A stretch of DNA of 64,000 bases from an uncultured Flavobacteriaceae bacterium (GTDB taxonomy: Bacteria; Bacteroidota; Bacteroidia; Flavobacteriales; Flavobacteriaceae), in assembly GCA_947494825.1 (NCBI GenBank), contig CANLWN010000007.1:1-64000 (forward strand), given 5' to 3'. A program made the translations under genes and the position numbers. Below, one piece after another: positions 34,328 through 42,209 of this stretch. The notes beneath the pieces were generated by a model that worked only from the letters and a program-made list of their open reading frames with translations, ran no database searches and was not told the DNA's origin. The stretch's first letter is position 1, and the number at the start of each line of letters is the position of its first letter.

Positions 34328-34663
34328 ATGAAAGTACTTTTAACATTGGTTATGGTATTGGCCATTCTGGGTGGTCTTTATCTGGCCTACAGCATCTTTT
34401 CCAACAAAAAACCGCCGCTTTCCGCGGCCAATATCCATGGCGTCATAGGCCTCTTGGTGCTTGGGCTGTTGGGGTATAACGCCTACTCACTGAAGTTGTC
34501 CCAATTATGGATTGCTCTGGGCCTATTGCTCATGGCAGCCTTTGGTGGACTTTACTTGGTGAACAATCATAAAAAGGGACAACTGGGCCCCAAATCGGCC
34601 ATAATTATTCACGCAATCGTGGGGCTTTCAGGAATAGGCCTAACCTTGATTTCAATTTGGTAG
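34328..34663 (+). CDS. Four-helix integral membrane protein of unknown function
   Basis: 111 aa. Four membrane helices at about residues 1-24, 38-58, 60-80 and 90-111, with short charged turns (SNKKPP, NNHKKGQLGPK). HG in helix 2 (ANIHGVIG) and IIHAIVG in helix 4 place one His in each of two helices, and the two halves resemble each other, suggesting an internal duplication. No family recognised. It starts 62 bp after the VOC gene, beyond its terminator. Confidence 0.7.
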   Translation: MKVLLTLVMVLAILGGLYLAYSIFSNKKPPLSAANIHGVIGLLVLGLLGYNAYSLKLSQLWIALGLLLMAAFGGLYLVNNHKKGQLGPKSAIIIHAIVGLSGIGLTLISIW

Positions 34664-34814
34664 CCACCATTCATTGCGATAAAAAACATCAGATGGGGTA
34701 TCCATATTTTCTGAAAAAGCTCCCTGTCCAGTGCCTTGTGATCGTATGGATATTTCACAATGCACATGTAACAAATATGTGCGGCAATCGTCCTCCTTGA
34801 GAAAACAACTAACG

Positions 34815-35504
34815 ATGATCTCCAATAAAAAAACAGCGAGGACCGCAGGTTTTCTCTACCTGCTGCTCGTGGTCAGCGGTATCTTCAGCTTGCTCTACGT
34901 GCCCTCCCAACTCTATGTATGGGACGATCCCACAACCACCTTAAACAACATCAGGACATCGGAAACCTTGTTTAGGGTAAGCATAGCTACCGAATTGGTC
35001 AGTTATGTGTTCTTTTTGCTCCTGCCCTTGATCCTTTACAAACTGCTACATCATGTTCACAAGACCCAAGCCATCCTAATGGTGGCCTTTGCCGCGGTCA
35101 GCATACCCATATCTTTCTTGAATCTACAACATAAATTTGCGGTGTTGAAACTGGTGAACGGAACCGAATATCTGCAGGGCATCCCCATGGAACAGCTGCA
35201 GTCCCAACTCATGATACATTTGGATCTCTATAACGATGGACATCTGATCTCCCAAGTCTTTTGGGCCCTTTGGTTGTTCCCATTGGGGTATTTAATCTTC
35301 AAATCGGGCATACTGCCCAAATTTCTGGGTATCTTCCTAATGTTGGGTTGTATCGGGTATCTTCTGGACTTTTTTGGTCGTGTCCTATTGCCCAATTACT
35401 ACGAACTGGCCATAGCCGATTACATCACTATACCGGCCAGTATTGGAGAAATAGGCACCTGTCTTTGGCTGCTGATCATGGGGGCCAAGGAATCCGACCA
35501 ATAA
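34815..35504 (+). CDS. DUF4386 family membrane protein
   Basis: 229 aa from the ATG at 34815. An in-frame GTG at 34731 would add 28 residues unlike the family. It begins MISNKKTARTAGFLYLLLVV, the typical DUF4386 start, and has six predicted membrane helices, with conserved stretches such as SIATELVSYVFFLLLPLILY, FWALWLFPLGYLIFKSG and PKFLGIFLMLGCIGYLLD. Function of the family is unknown. Confidence 0.85.
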   Translation: MISNKKTARTAGFLYLLLVVSGIFSLLYVPSQLYVWDDPTTTLNNIRTSETLFRVSIATELVSYVFFLLLPLILYKLLHHVHKTQAILMVAFAAVSIPISFLNLQHKFAVLKLVNGTEYLQGIPMEQLQSQLMIHLDLYNDGHLISQVFWALWLFPLGYLIFKSGILPKFLGIFLMLGCIGYLLDFFGRVLLPNYYELAIADYITIPASIGEIGTCLWLLIMGAKESDQ

Positions 35505-35628
35505 CCAAAAGCTCCACTACTTTTTCATCCGGAAATATACTACCTTTAATCCCCTAACAGCATAGATTCCCCAATAGTTCGTGGAATCGTGCAAATTGAG
35601 ATAAGCCGTTCCAAAATAATGATCAGCT

Positions 35629-36423
35629 ATGCTTAGGGCACATACCGATTTTGTTACAAGGGCCACGGAAGTCCTTAGAAAGGATGACACCATCCACGGA
35701 CTTGCCGTTGGAGGCTCCTGGTTAACCGATGAAATAGATCCTTATTCCGATCTGGACCTGATCTTGGTGACCAAGGAACGTATTTCCGGGGACAAAGACA
35801 GCATGTTGTTAGCGGCGTCAAAACTAGGCAGGTTACTCTCGGGGTTTACCGGAGAACACGTTGGGGAACCCAGGGTTTTGATATGCCTCTACGATGCGCC
35901 CTTATTGCATGTGGATATTAAATTTGTAACACTGCAGGAGTTCCATGATCGGGTAGAAACCCCGGCAATCCTTCTGGACAAAGCAGGGGCATTGGAGAAG
36001 GCCCTAAGCGTTTCAGCGGCCAAATTTCCCTATCCGGATTACCAGTGGATCGAAGATCGTTTTTGGATTTGGGTACACTACGCACTTTTGAAGATAGGTC
36101 GGGGCGAGTATATGGAGGCATTCGACTTTTTTGGTTTTCTGCGGATGGTGGTCTTGGGTCCCTTGTCCCATATCAAAAATGGTCAGCTCCCACGTGGTGT
36201 CCGAAAAGTGGAGTCACAATTACCAGCACAGGATTATGAGGCCTTAAGGCAGACCCTCCCCGAATACGATAGGCAGGCGCTGCTCCGCAGCCTTAGGAGT
36301 GCCGTGTCGCTTTATAGGGAATTGCGAACCACACTGTTCGACCCAAGTATTGCCCTTCAGGGCGAAACGGAAGAAAAAGTGATGCGCTATTTTGATGAAA
36401 TTGAGGCGGCCGGACCGGCTTAG
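35629..36423 (+). CDS. Nucleotidyltransferase-fold protein
   Basis: 264 aa. The N-terminal half is a minimal nucleotidyltransferase domain: GGSWLTDEIDPYSDLDL provides Gly-Gly-Ser and the Asp-x-Asp metal pair, and HVDIKFV gives the third Asp. The C-terminal half is helical (YQWIEDRFWIWVHYALLKIG, AFDFFGFLRMVVLGPL), as in aminoglycoside and lincosamide nucleotidyltransferases. A role in modifying small molecules is possible, but the acceptor is not known and no resistance should be assumed. It stands alone, 124 bp after the DUF4386 gene. Confidence 0.78.
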   Translation: MLRAHTDFVTRATEVLRKDDTIHGLAVGGSWLTDEIDPYSDLDLILVTKERISGDKDSMLLAASKLGRLLSGFTGEHVGEPRVLICLYDAPLLHVDIKFVTLQEFHDRVETPAILLDKAGALEKALSVSAAKFPYPDYQWIEDRFWIWVHYALLKIGRGEYMEAFDFFGFLRMVVLGPLSHIKNGQLPRGVRKVESQLPAQDYEALRQTLPEYDRQALLRSLRSAVSLYRELRTTLFDPSIALQGETEEKVMRYFDEIEAAGPA

Positions 36424-36504
36424 TAGCAAATCGGCCGTGGTGATGGCCAGTTTGCCACATTAACGGAAGTGGGTTATATTTAAGCACGACTATACCACCA
36501 GGAT

Positions 36505-37212
36505 ATGAAATTATGGATAGGGATTCGCTTGCTACTTGCCTTTATGTGCTTCAGTGCCACGTTGCACGCCCAAAAAGTACTCTTCATGGGCAACAGTCTC
36601 ACCTACACCAATGATTTACCACAATTAGTGGCCTACCTTGCCAAAAATTTTGATAAATCGCTCGAAACTACATCCCTTTGCTTCCCCAACTACGCACTTG
36701 AAGATCATTGGAACGACGGTTTGTTCCAAAAAATGCTCGCCGAACAAAATTTTGACTACGTCATTGTGCAACAGGGGCCATCCTCCCAAGAAGCGGGGAA
36801 ACAGATGTTGCTCGAGTATGGGAAAAAAATAAAGAATGTCTGTGCGCAGTACGGTGCACAATTGGCCTATTACATGGTGTGGCCCTCTAAACGGTACTAT
36901 TTTACCTTTGACAAGGTAATTGCTAACCACGAACAAGCTGCCAAGGAGCTTAGGGCCCTCCTTTTTCCGGTAGGTGTGCATTGGAAAACCTATGGGAAAA
37001 ACGACTTTAGCGCTCAGCTCTACGGTCCGGATGGTTTTCATCCATCTCCTGCCGGTACCTTTTTGGCGGCCCTTACCATTTTCCATGGACTGTTCCCTAA
37101 GGAAAAGCTGTCCGAACTGAAATTCGAGGATGTCAAAAAATGGGTTCCGGACACCCGCTCTTTCCAAGGGATGACCCAACTAGTCCATAAAAAAAAGGAT
37201 ATGAATCGATAA
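36505..37212 (+). CDS. Secreted SGNH/GDSL-type hydrolase
   Basis: 235 aa. Signal peptide to about residue 23 (CFSATLHAQ). Block I has GNS with the nucleophile Ser31 (VLFMGNSLTYTN). The block V pair Asp176 and His179 is in DGFHPS. VIVQQGPSS carries the oxyanion-side segment. Likely an esterase acting in the periplasm or outside; the substrate is unknown. The following gene starts 11 bp later, and that one is followed by a cyclase 7 bp on, so these three probably form an operon. Confidence 0.82.
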   Translation: MKLWIGIRLLLAFMCFSATLHAQKVLFMGNSLTYTNDLPQLVAYLAKNFDKSLETTSLCFPNYALEDHWNDGLFQKMLAEQNFDYVIVQQGPSSQEAGKQMLLEYGKKIKNVCAQYGAQLAYYMVWPSKRYYFTFDKVIANHEQAAKELRALLFPVGVHWKTYGKNDFSAQLYGPDGFHPSPAGTFLAALTIFHGLFPKEKLSELKFEDVKKWVPDTRSFQGMTQLVHKKKDMNR

Positions 37213-37223
37213 ACCTGTACACC

Positions 37224-37547
37224 ATGAAAAACGAGAAACTGGAAATCTATGACAAACTGGTGGCCAAATGCCCCAGATTTGAAAGAAAGGGCAAGACCAT
37301 GCACTTCACCTCGGCCAACGGTCATATGTTCTCACAATTGAACAAAGCCGGTGAAATCGGCATCCGTTTTTCCAAGGAGGCCCAGGAAAAATATCTGGAA
37401 GAATTCCAGACTACGTTTTTTAGGTCGTATGGGGCAGTCATGAGGGGTTATGTGTTAATCCCCGAACACATGCTCGACGATTTGGATGCCCTTGCCCATT
37501 ATCTGGATGAAAGTTATGATTATGTGATGTCACTCGAACCAAAATAG
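37224..37547 (+). CDS. Small protein resembling the TfoX N-terminal domain
   Basis: 107 aa, soluble. The order of elements fits the TfoX_N fold: an N-terminal helix (LEIYDKLVAKC), two strands with KGKTMHFTSANGHMFSQLN, GIRFSKEAQEKYLEEF, then the Met-rich hairpin AVMRGYVLIPEHML and a C-terminal helix. Similarity is weak, and a link to competence control as for full-length Sxy is not implied. It sits between an SGNH hydrolase and a cyclase with gaps of 11 and 7 bp. Confidence 0.6.
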   Translation: MKNEKLEIYDKLVAKCPRFERKGKTMHFTSANGHMFSQLNKAGEIGIRFSKEAQEKYLEEFQTTFFRSYGAVMRGYVLIPEHMLDDLDALAHYLDESYDYVMSLEPK

Positions 37548-37554
37548 CAATACC

Positions 37555-38316
37555 ATGACTATCATAGATCTGTCCAAACCCATACGGTACAACCGCAACG
37601 ATCCTTGGTTTATGCGCGTAAAAATCAAGCACAAGCCCCATAGAAAGGCAAAATGGCTGATTCGTCTTTTTGGCCTGCCCTTTAAGCTGTTTCCCAAAGG
37701 CTTCGTGGGCTGGGCCGATGACAGTATCCAAAAAATGGGCGTCCACGCCACCACACACATCGATGCGCCCTGGCATTATGCCCCCACTACGGAGGGGAAG
37801 CGGTCCAAAACAATCGATGAAGTACCGTTGGAATGGTGTTATGGCGAAGGCTTGGTCGTGGACATGAAGCACAAGGCAGATTTTGACCCGATTACCGTAA
37901 ACGATATTCAAAGCTTTTTAAGCAATAACAACCTAACCGTAGTGGCAGGCATGATCGTATTGATCAAAACCGGGCGGGATACCTATAACGGCACCAAGGA
38001 TTTTCATAAAATCGGTACCGGTATGAGCGCGGCGGCTACCGAATGGTTAATAGACCAGGGCGTAAAGGTGATGGGCATAGATTCCTGGGGATGGGACCTT
38101 CCCCTGCCCTACATGATAAAAAAGGCCAAGGAGAGCCAAAACCCCGAATTGTTCTGGGAAGCGCATTTGGTGGGAAGGAACAAGGAGTACTGCCATATGG
38201 AGCAATTGGTGAACCTGGATGCCCTTCCCCATACAGGCTTTAAGGTGGCGGTTTTTCCGCTAAAAATTGTTGGTGCCTCGGCCGCACCGGCCCGGGTGGT
38301 GGCCTTGCTCGATTAG
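37555..38316 (+). CDS. Cyclase / kynurenine formamidase-like metal hydrolase
   Basis: 253 aa. The family's metal motif HxTxHxDxPxH is seen as HATTHIDAPWHY. It also has GLVVDMKHKADFDPI and VVAGMIVLIKTGRD, and a late Glu in the FWEAHLVGR segment. Known members hydrolyse formylkynurenine or act as isatin hydrolases. No other kynurenine-pathway gene is nearby, so the substrate stays open. It is the last gene of the probable three-gene operon starting at 36505. Confidence 0.85.
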   Translation: MTIIDLSKPIRYNRNDPWFMRVKIKHKPHRKAKWLIRLFGLPFKLFPKGFVGWADDSIQKMGVHATTHIDAPWHYAPTTEGKRSKTIDEVPLEWCYGEGLVVDMKHKADFDPITVNDIQSFLSNNNLTVVAGMIVLIKTGRDTYNGTKDFHKIGTGMSAAATEWLIDQGVKVMGIDSWGWDLPLPYMIKKAKESQNPELFWEAHLVGRNKEYCHMEQLVNLDALPHTGFKVAVFPLKIVGASAAPARVVALLD

Positions 38317-38405
38317 CCAAAATGTGTACTGGACGGTTTCCTCCTGTAAGAATCTTAGGGTAAAGCAACCCTTTGGATTTTGCCCATCTATGAAAAAACA
38401 TTCCT

Positions 38406-38813
38406 ATGAAACCACCACATTTCCTGGCCTTCCTTTTGGTATGCCTATCTTGTATAATTTGCTGTTCCGATGATGACGATTCCAAGGACGAGCGTAGTGC
38501 CTGCGGTGTTGCGAACATCTTGGAAGATCTGGATTGGTTGCGCGACGAGATTGCCGATAGGGAACAGAGCACTTCCCCGGACATTCAATACTGTTATATC
38601 ACTAAGGCTACCTGGAACGGGCAGACGGTTTTTCTGTATGAAGATTGTAATCCCCTCATCAATAAGGTCGTTCCCGTATTGGATTGCGAAGGGACTTCTT
38701 TAGGTGCGGTAGGGGTCGCTGTGGACCGAAATGAACTTAGTGATTTTTGCACAGTATGGAGTCCCGATAACTTTGCGTGCCTTATTGATTTTAGCTGCGT
38801 AGTGCAGCAATAA
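38406..38813 (+). CDS. Cysteine-rich small lipoprotein
   Basis: 135 aa. A signal with lipobox-like end (LVCLSCIICCS) and acidic linker DDDDSKDE, as is usual for surface or outer-membrane lipoproteins of this phylum. The mature part has six Cys (ACGV, YCYI, EDCNP, LDCEG, DFCTVW, FACLI, FSCVV), probably paired. A similar pattern to small secreted proteins of unknown function is seen; no domain recognised. It stands alone. Confidence 0.68.
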   Translation: MKPPHFLAFLLVCLSCIICCSDDDDSKDERSACGVANILEDLDWLRDEIADREQSTSPDIQYCYITKATWNGQTVFLYEDCNPLINKVVPVLDCEGTSLGAVGVAVDRNELSDFCTVWSPDNFACLIDFSCVVQQ

Positions 38814-38866
38814 ACAAGGTCCTTAGGCCTTCCGAAAACTCACCGAATATCAACTATTTAAAAAAA

Positions 38867-38880
38867 TAACAAGCTTGTTA
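38867..38880. other. 14-bp perfect palindrome upstream of a small reading frame
   Basis: TAACAAGCTTGTTA is fully self-complementary and lies about 90 bp before the small frame at 38970. The right half plus downstream bases (AAGCTTGTT) also occur before the sigma gene near 56056. A binding site is possible; there is no direct evidence. Confidence 0.3.
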
Positions 38881-38969
38881 CGCAATATTTATGTAAATTT
38901 AACGTTAAGCAATTGTAAATTAAACGTAATATTCTACCCTTTATAGGGCATAACCCAAAGCATTCAACG

Positions 38970-39098
38970 ATGAAATGGCATAAGTCTTACACCAGAACAA
39001 AGCTGTTTTTTACCTCTGCGTACATTCACCTGATGTCGCATTTGCGCATCTATGCAAGGAAGTACAGAAGAGCGTACTACGGCATGTTCACCTTATAG
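38970..39098 (+). CDS. Possible small basic protein, 42 aa
   Basis: ATG at 38970, stop TAG at 39096-39098. The product, MKWHKSYTRTKLFFTSAY to RKYRRAYYGMFTL, is rich in Lys, Arg and Tyr and would have a high charge. It ends one base before the convergent rsmG stop. It has no recognised relative and could be spurious; support is only that it fills an otherwise empty gap with a plausible leader. Confidence 0.3.
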   Translation: MKWHKSYTRTKLFFTSAYIHLMSHLRIYARKYRRAYYGMFTL

Positions 39099-39099
39099 G

Positions 39100-39735
39100 T
39101 CAACCCTTAAACTTAACAGGGAGGTAGACCACTTTCTTGGTCTCAAAAAAAGTTTCCGAAAAGTAGTCCGCCAAGTCAAAGGACTGCGCGGTACGATAGT
39201 CCTTCAATTCTTCGCTAAGATCTCCGCCCTTCAGATAAAGGATTCCATTTTTACGGGTATGGAGCGATTCCTTTTTTATCCTGCCCTTTACCCAACGGAC
39301 AAAGGTGGGCATGGCCGCTACAGCCCTACTGACGATAAAATCGAAGCGCATCTCCAAATCCTCCACACGGCTATGGACCGCCTGCACATTGGTAAGGTCC
39401 AGGCCCTGAACCACTTCTTCCACCACTTTGATCTTTTTTCCAATGGCATCCACCAGTACAAACTGCGTGTCAGGGAAGAGGATGGCCAAAGGGATGCCCG
39501 GAAATCCACCACCGGTACCCACATCCAAGACAGAAGTCGTTGGCAGGAATTCCTGTACTTTAGCAATACCAAGGGAATGTAGCACATGTCGCAAATACAA
39601 CTCGTCTATGTCCTTTCGGGAAACCACATTTATCTTTTGGTTCCAATCTTGGTAAAATTTCTCCAGCAAGATAAATTGCTGCTTTTGTACTTGGGTTAAT
39701 TTTGGGAAATATTTAAAGACGATGTCCGCTTTCAT
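39100..39735 (-). CDS. rsmG: 16S rRNA (guanine527-N7)-methyltransferase
   Basis: 211 aa. It methylates G527 of 16S rRNA using SAM. Motif I is VLDVGTGGGFPGIPLAI (from residue 69), the acidic motif II is FVLVDAIGKKI, then VQAVHSRVEDL and the catalytic-side FDFIVSRAVAAMPTFVRW. N-terminal helices with QKQQFILLEKFYQDWNQKINVVS are typical of the family. It is divergent from the desaturase gene and convergent with the small frame at 38970. Confidence 0.95.
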   Translation of the reverse strand: MKADIVFKYFPKLTQVQKQQFILLEKFYQDWNQKINVVSRKDIDELYLRHVLHSLGIAKVQEFLPTTSVLDVGTGGGFPGIPLAILFPDTQFVLVDAIGKKIKVVEEVVQGLDLTNVQAVHSRVEDLEMRFDFIVSRAVAAMPTFVRWVKGRIKKESLHTRKNGILYLKGGDLSEELKDYRTAQSFDLADYFSETFFETKKVVYLPVKFKG

Positions 39736-39854
39736 GTGTATATTTGCATTTCGGCAAAATTAGCACTTTCTGATTCATAAATAAGGGCCAATTAAAATGG
39801 CTAAGGCATTAAAAAGTGCATAATTCCGTTATATTTACAAAAAGATTCCGGTAT

Positions 39855-40958
39855 ATGGATAAAAGCACCATCAAATTTTCAAGACGGGATTCCGCCCAGT
39901 TCTTCAGAACCTTGAACAAAAGGGTCAATGATTATTTTAAGGAAAACAAAATAAAGAAAACGGGCAACTGGCGACTCCACTTGAAAACAGCCGTGATGTT
40001 CGCCATTTTTCTGACCCCTTATTTCTTGATTCTTACTTTAAACCTTCCGTTATGGGCCAATCTGTTGTTGACCATTACCATGGGGGTGGGCATGGCCGGT
40101 GTGGGCATGAACGTGATGCACGACGGCAACCATGGTTCCTATTCCAATAAGAAATGGATCAATAAATTGATGGGGAGCAGTATCTATATTCTTGCCGGAA
40201 ATGTATACAATTGGCAGGTACAGCACAATGTACTGCACCATACCTATACAAATATTCACGAGCACGATGAAGATTTGGAGGCCGGTAGGATTCTTCGTTT
40301 TTCCAAACACGCCAAATGGCATAGGTACCACAAATTTCAGCATTACTACTCCGTTTTCCTTTATGGCCTGCTTACCTTTAACTGGGCCATCACTACGGAT
40401 TTTCAGCAAATGTACCGCTACATGAAACGCAAGCTTTCCTACGGAAAACTGCCGAATCCGGTTATTAACTGGAGTACCTTGGTCATTACCAAGGTGTCCT
40501 ATATTACCATATGGATTGTGCTACCCCTTATTTTTGTTGATATCGCCTGGTGGAAAATTCTTGTGGGCTTTTTCATTATGCACTACGTTGCGGGGGTCAT
40601 TTTAAGCGTGGTATTCCAATTGGCCCATGTGGTGGACGAAGCTGAAACCCCCTTGCCTGACGAGGGCGGCAATATGAAAAATACCTGGGCCGTTCATCAG
40701 TTGTTCACAACGGTAAATTTTGGCACCAAGAACCGAATTGTCAATTGGTTTACAGGAGGTTTGAACCATCAGGTGGAACATCATATCTTCCCGAACATAA
40801 GCCACGTGCATTACACAAAAATCTCCAAAATTGTTAAACAGACAGCCAAGGAGTTCAATTTACCGTACAACGAGTACAAAACTACCAGAAAAGCTATAAT
40901 TTCGCACTTCAAACATTTAAAGGAGCTGGGCAAAAAACCCGCTTTGCAATATCAGTAA
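39855..40958 (+). CDS. Membrane fatty acid desaturase (front-end/acyl-lipid type)
   Basis: 367 aa from the ATG at 39855; an in-frame GTG at 39816 was not used because the upstream residues are unlike the family. Three His boxes ligate the di-iron centre: H89DGNH, H124NVLHH and a late HQVEHHIFP with the Gln characteristic of front-end and some acyl-lipid desaturases. Four membrane helices in two pairs (about 45-85 and 200-255). There is no cytochrome b5 domain, so it must use ferredoxin or other donor. Membrane fluidity is the likely role. It is followed 14 bp later by an aminotransferase gene. Confidence 0.88.
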   Translation: MDKSTIKFSRRDSAQFFRTLNKRVNDYFKENKIKKTGNWRLHLKTAVMFAIFLTPYFLILTLNLPLWANLLLTITMGVGMAGVGMNVMHDGNHGSYSNKKWINKLMGSSIYILAGNVYNWQVQHNVLHHTYTNIHEHDEDLEAGRILRFSKHAKWHRYHKFQHYYSVFLYGLLTFNWAITTDFQQMYRYMKRKLSYGKLPNPVINWSTLVITKVSYITIWIVLPLIFVDIAWWKILVGFFIMHYVAGVILSVVFQLAHVVDEAETPLPDEGGNMKNTWAVHQLFTTVNFGTKNRIVNWFTGGLNHQVEHHIFPNISHVHYTKISKIVKQTAKEFNLPYNEYKTTRKAIISHFKHLKELGKKPALQYQ

Positions 40959-40972
40959 ATACAGTATAGCAA

Positions 40973-42157
40973 ATGAGCAACCACCTATCCGATAGAATTA
41001 AAAACATGTCTACTTCGGCCACCTTGGCTATGGCCGCAAAAGCAAGGGAATTACGCAACCAGGGAAAGGACATCATCGGTCTTAGCTTGGGAGAACCCGA
41101 TTTTAACATCCCCGATTTCATAAAAGATGCCGCTAAACAGGCCATCGACGACAACTATAGCAGTTATTCCCCGGTAGATGGCTATGCCGATCTAAAACAG
41201 GCCATTTCAAATAAATTTAAGCGGGACAACAACCTGGATTACGGGGTTCAACAGATCGTCGTCTCCACTGGGGCCAAACAGTCCTTGGCCAATGTGGCCA
41301 TGGTGATGATCAACAAAGGGGACGAGGTTATCCTACCAGCACCTTTTTGGGTAAGCTACAGCGATATCGTAAAAATTGCAGAGGGGATTCCGGTACAGGT
41401 ACCCACAAGCATCGATACGGACTTCAAAATGACCCCAGAGCAATTGGAAAAGGCGATCACGCCAAAAACCAAAATGTTGTGGTTTAGTTCGCCCTGCAAT
41501 CCCAGTGGTTCCGTGTACAGTAGAGCGGAACTGGAAGGTTTGGCCAAGGTATTGCAAAAACACCCAGATATCTACGTCGTTTCCGATGAGATTTACGAAC
41601 ACATCAACTTTGTGGGAGGCCATGTAAGTATCGCCGGAATAGAGGGCATGTATGAACGGACCATTACGGTGAACGGGGTATCCAAGGCGTTTGCCATGAC
41701 AGGATGGCGAATTGGGTACATCGGAGCGGCGGAATGGATTGCCAAGGGCTGTACCAAATTCCAGGGACAGGTTACCAGCGGTGCCAATGCCATAGGACAG
41801 CGCGCCACCATTGCGGCCCTAGAGGCACCGGTAAGCAAGATTAAGCATATGATAGACGAGTTTCATCAGAGACGCGATATGCTATTGGAGCTTTTGGGGG
41901 AAATTGACGGATTTAAACTTAACGTTCCTGAGGGAGCTTTCTACGTCTTTCCCGATATTTCCAGCTTCTTTGGGAAGACTTTGAACGGGACCACCATAGG
42001 GAATGCCTCCGATTTTGCGCTCTACTTATTGGAAAACGCCAATGTGGCCACGGTAACGGGTGAGGCCTTTGGAAATCCCAACTGTATCCGTATTTCCTAC
42101 GCCGCTTCGGAGAAAGAGTTACGGGAGGCGGTAGCCCGGATTAAATCGGTGGTATAG
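40973..42157 (+). CDS. Class I pyridoxal-phosphate aminotransferase (aspartate aminotransferase type)
   Basis: 394 aa. The PLP lysine is Lys238 in NGVSKAFAMTGWRIGY. Other motifs: GLSLGEPDFNIPDF, the PLP-phosphate contact TGAKQSL, PAPFWVSYSDIV, NPSGSVYS with the Asn, SDEIYEHI with the Asp and Tyr, and the substrate Arg in CIRISYA. It matches the bacterial type Ib aspartate aminotransferases; prephenate activity is also found in this group. It ends at a terminator shared with the convergent trkH. Confidence 0.92.
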   Translation: MSNHLSDRIKNMSTSATLAMAAKARELRNQGKDIIGLSLGEPDFNIPDFIKDAAKQAIDDNYSSYSPVDGYADLKQAISNKFKRDNNLDYGVQQIVVSTGAKQSLANVAMVMINKGDEVILPAPFWVSYSDIVKIAEGIPVQVPTSIDTDFKMTPEQLEKAITPKTKMLWFSSPCNPSGSVYSRAELEGLAKVLQKHPDIYVVSDEIYEHINFVGGHVSIAGIEGMYERTITVNGVSKAFAMTGWRIGYIGAAEWIAKGCTKFQGQVTSGANAIGQRATIAALEAPVSKIKHMIDEFHQRRDMLLELLGEIDGFKLNVPEGAFYVFPDISSFFGKTLNGTTIGNASDFALYLLENANVATVTGEAFGNPNCIRISYAASEKELREAVARIKSVV

Positions 42158-42188
42158 CTACGTAAACTCCATAAGAATAAAGAAATCG

Positions 42189-42209
42189 GGCCCGATATGC
42201 GGGCCTTTT
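42189..42209 (+). terminator. Terminator between the aminotransferase and trkH
   Basis: Six-bp GC-rich stem ggcccg (42189-42194) with cgggcc (42200-42205), 5-nt loop, then TTTT. Reading is convergent at this point. Confidence 0.65.
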
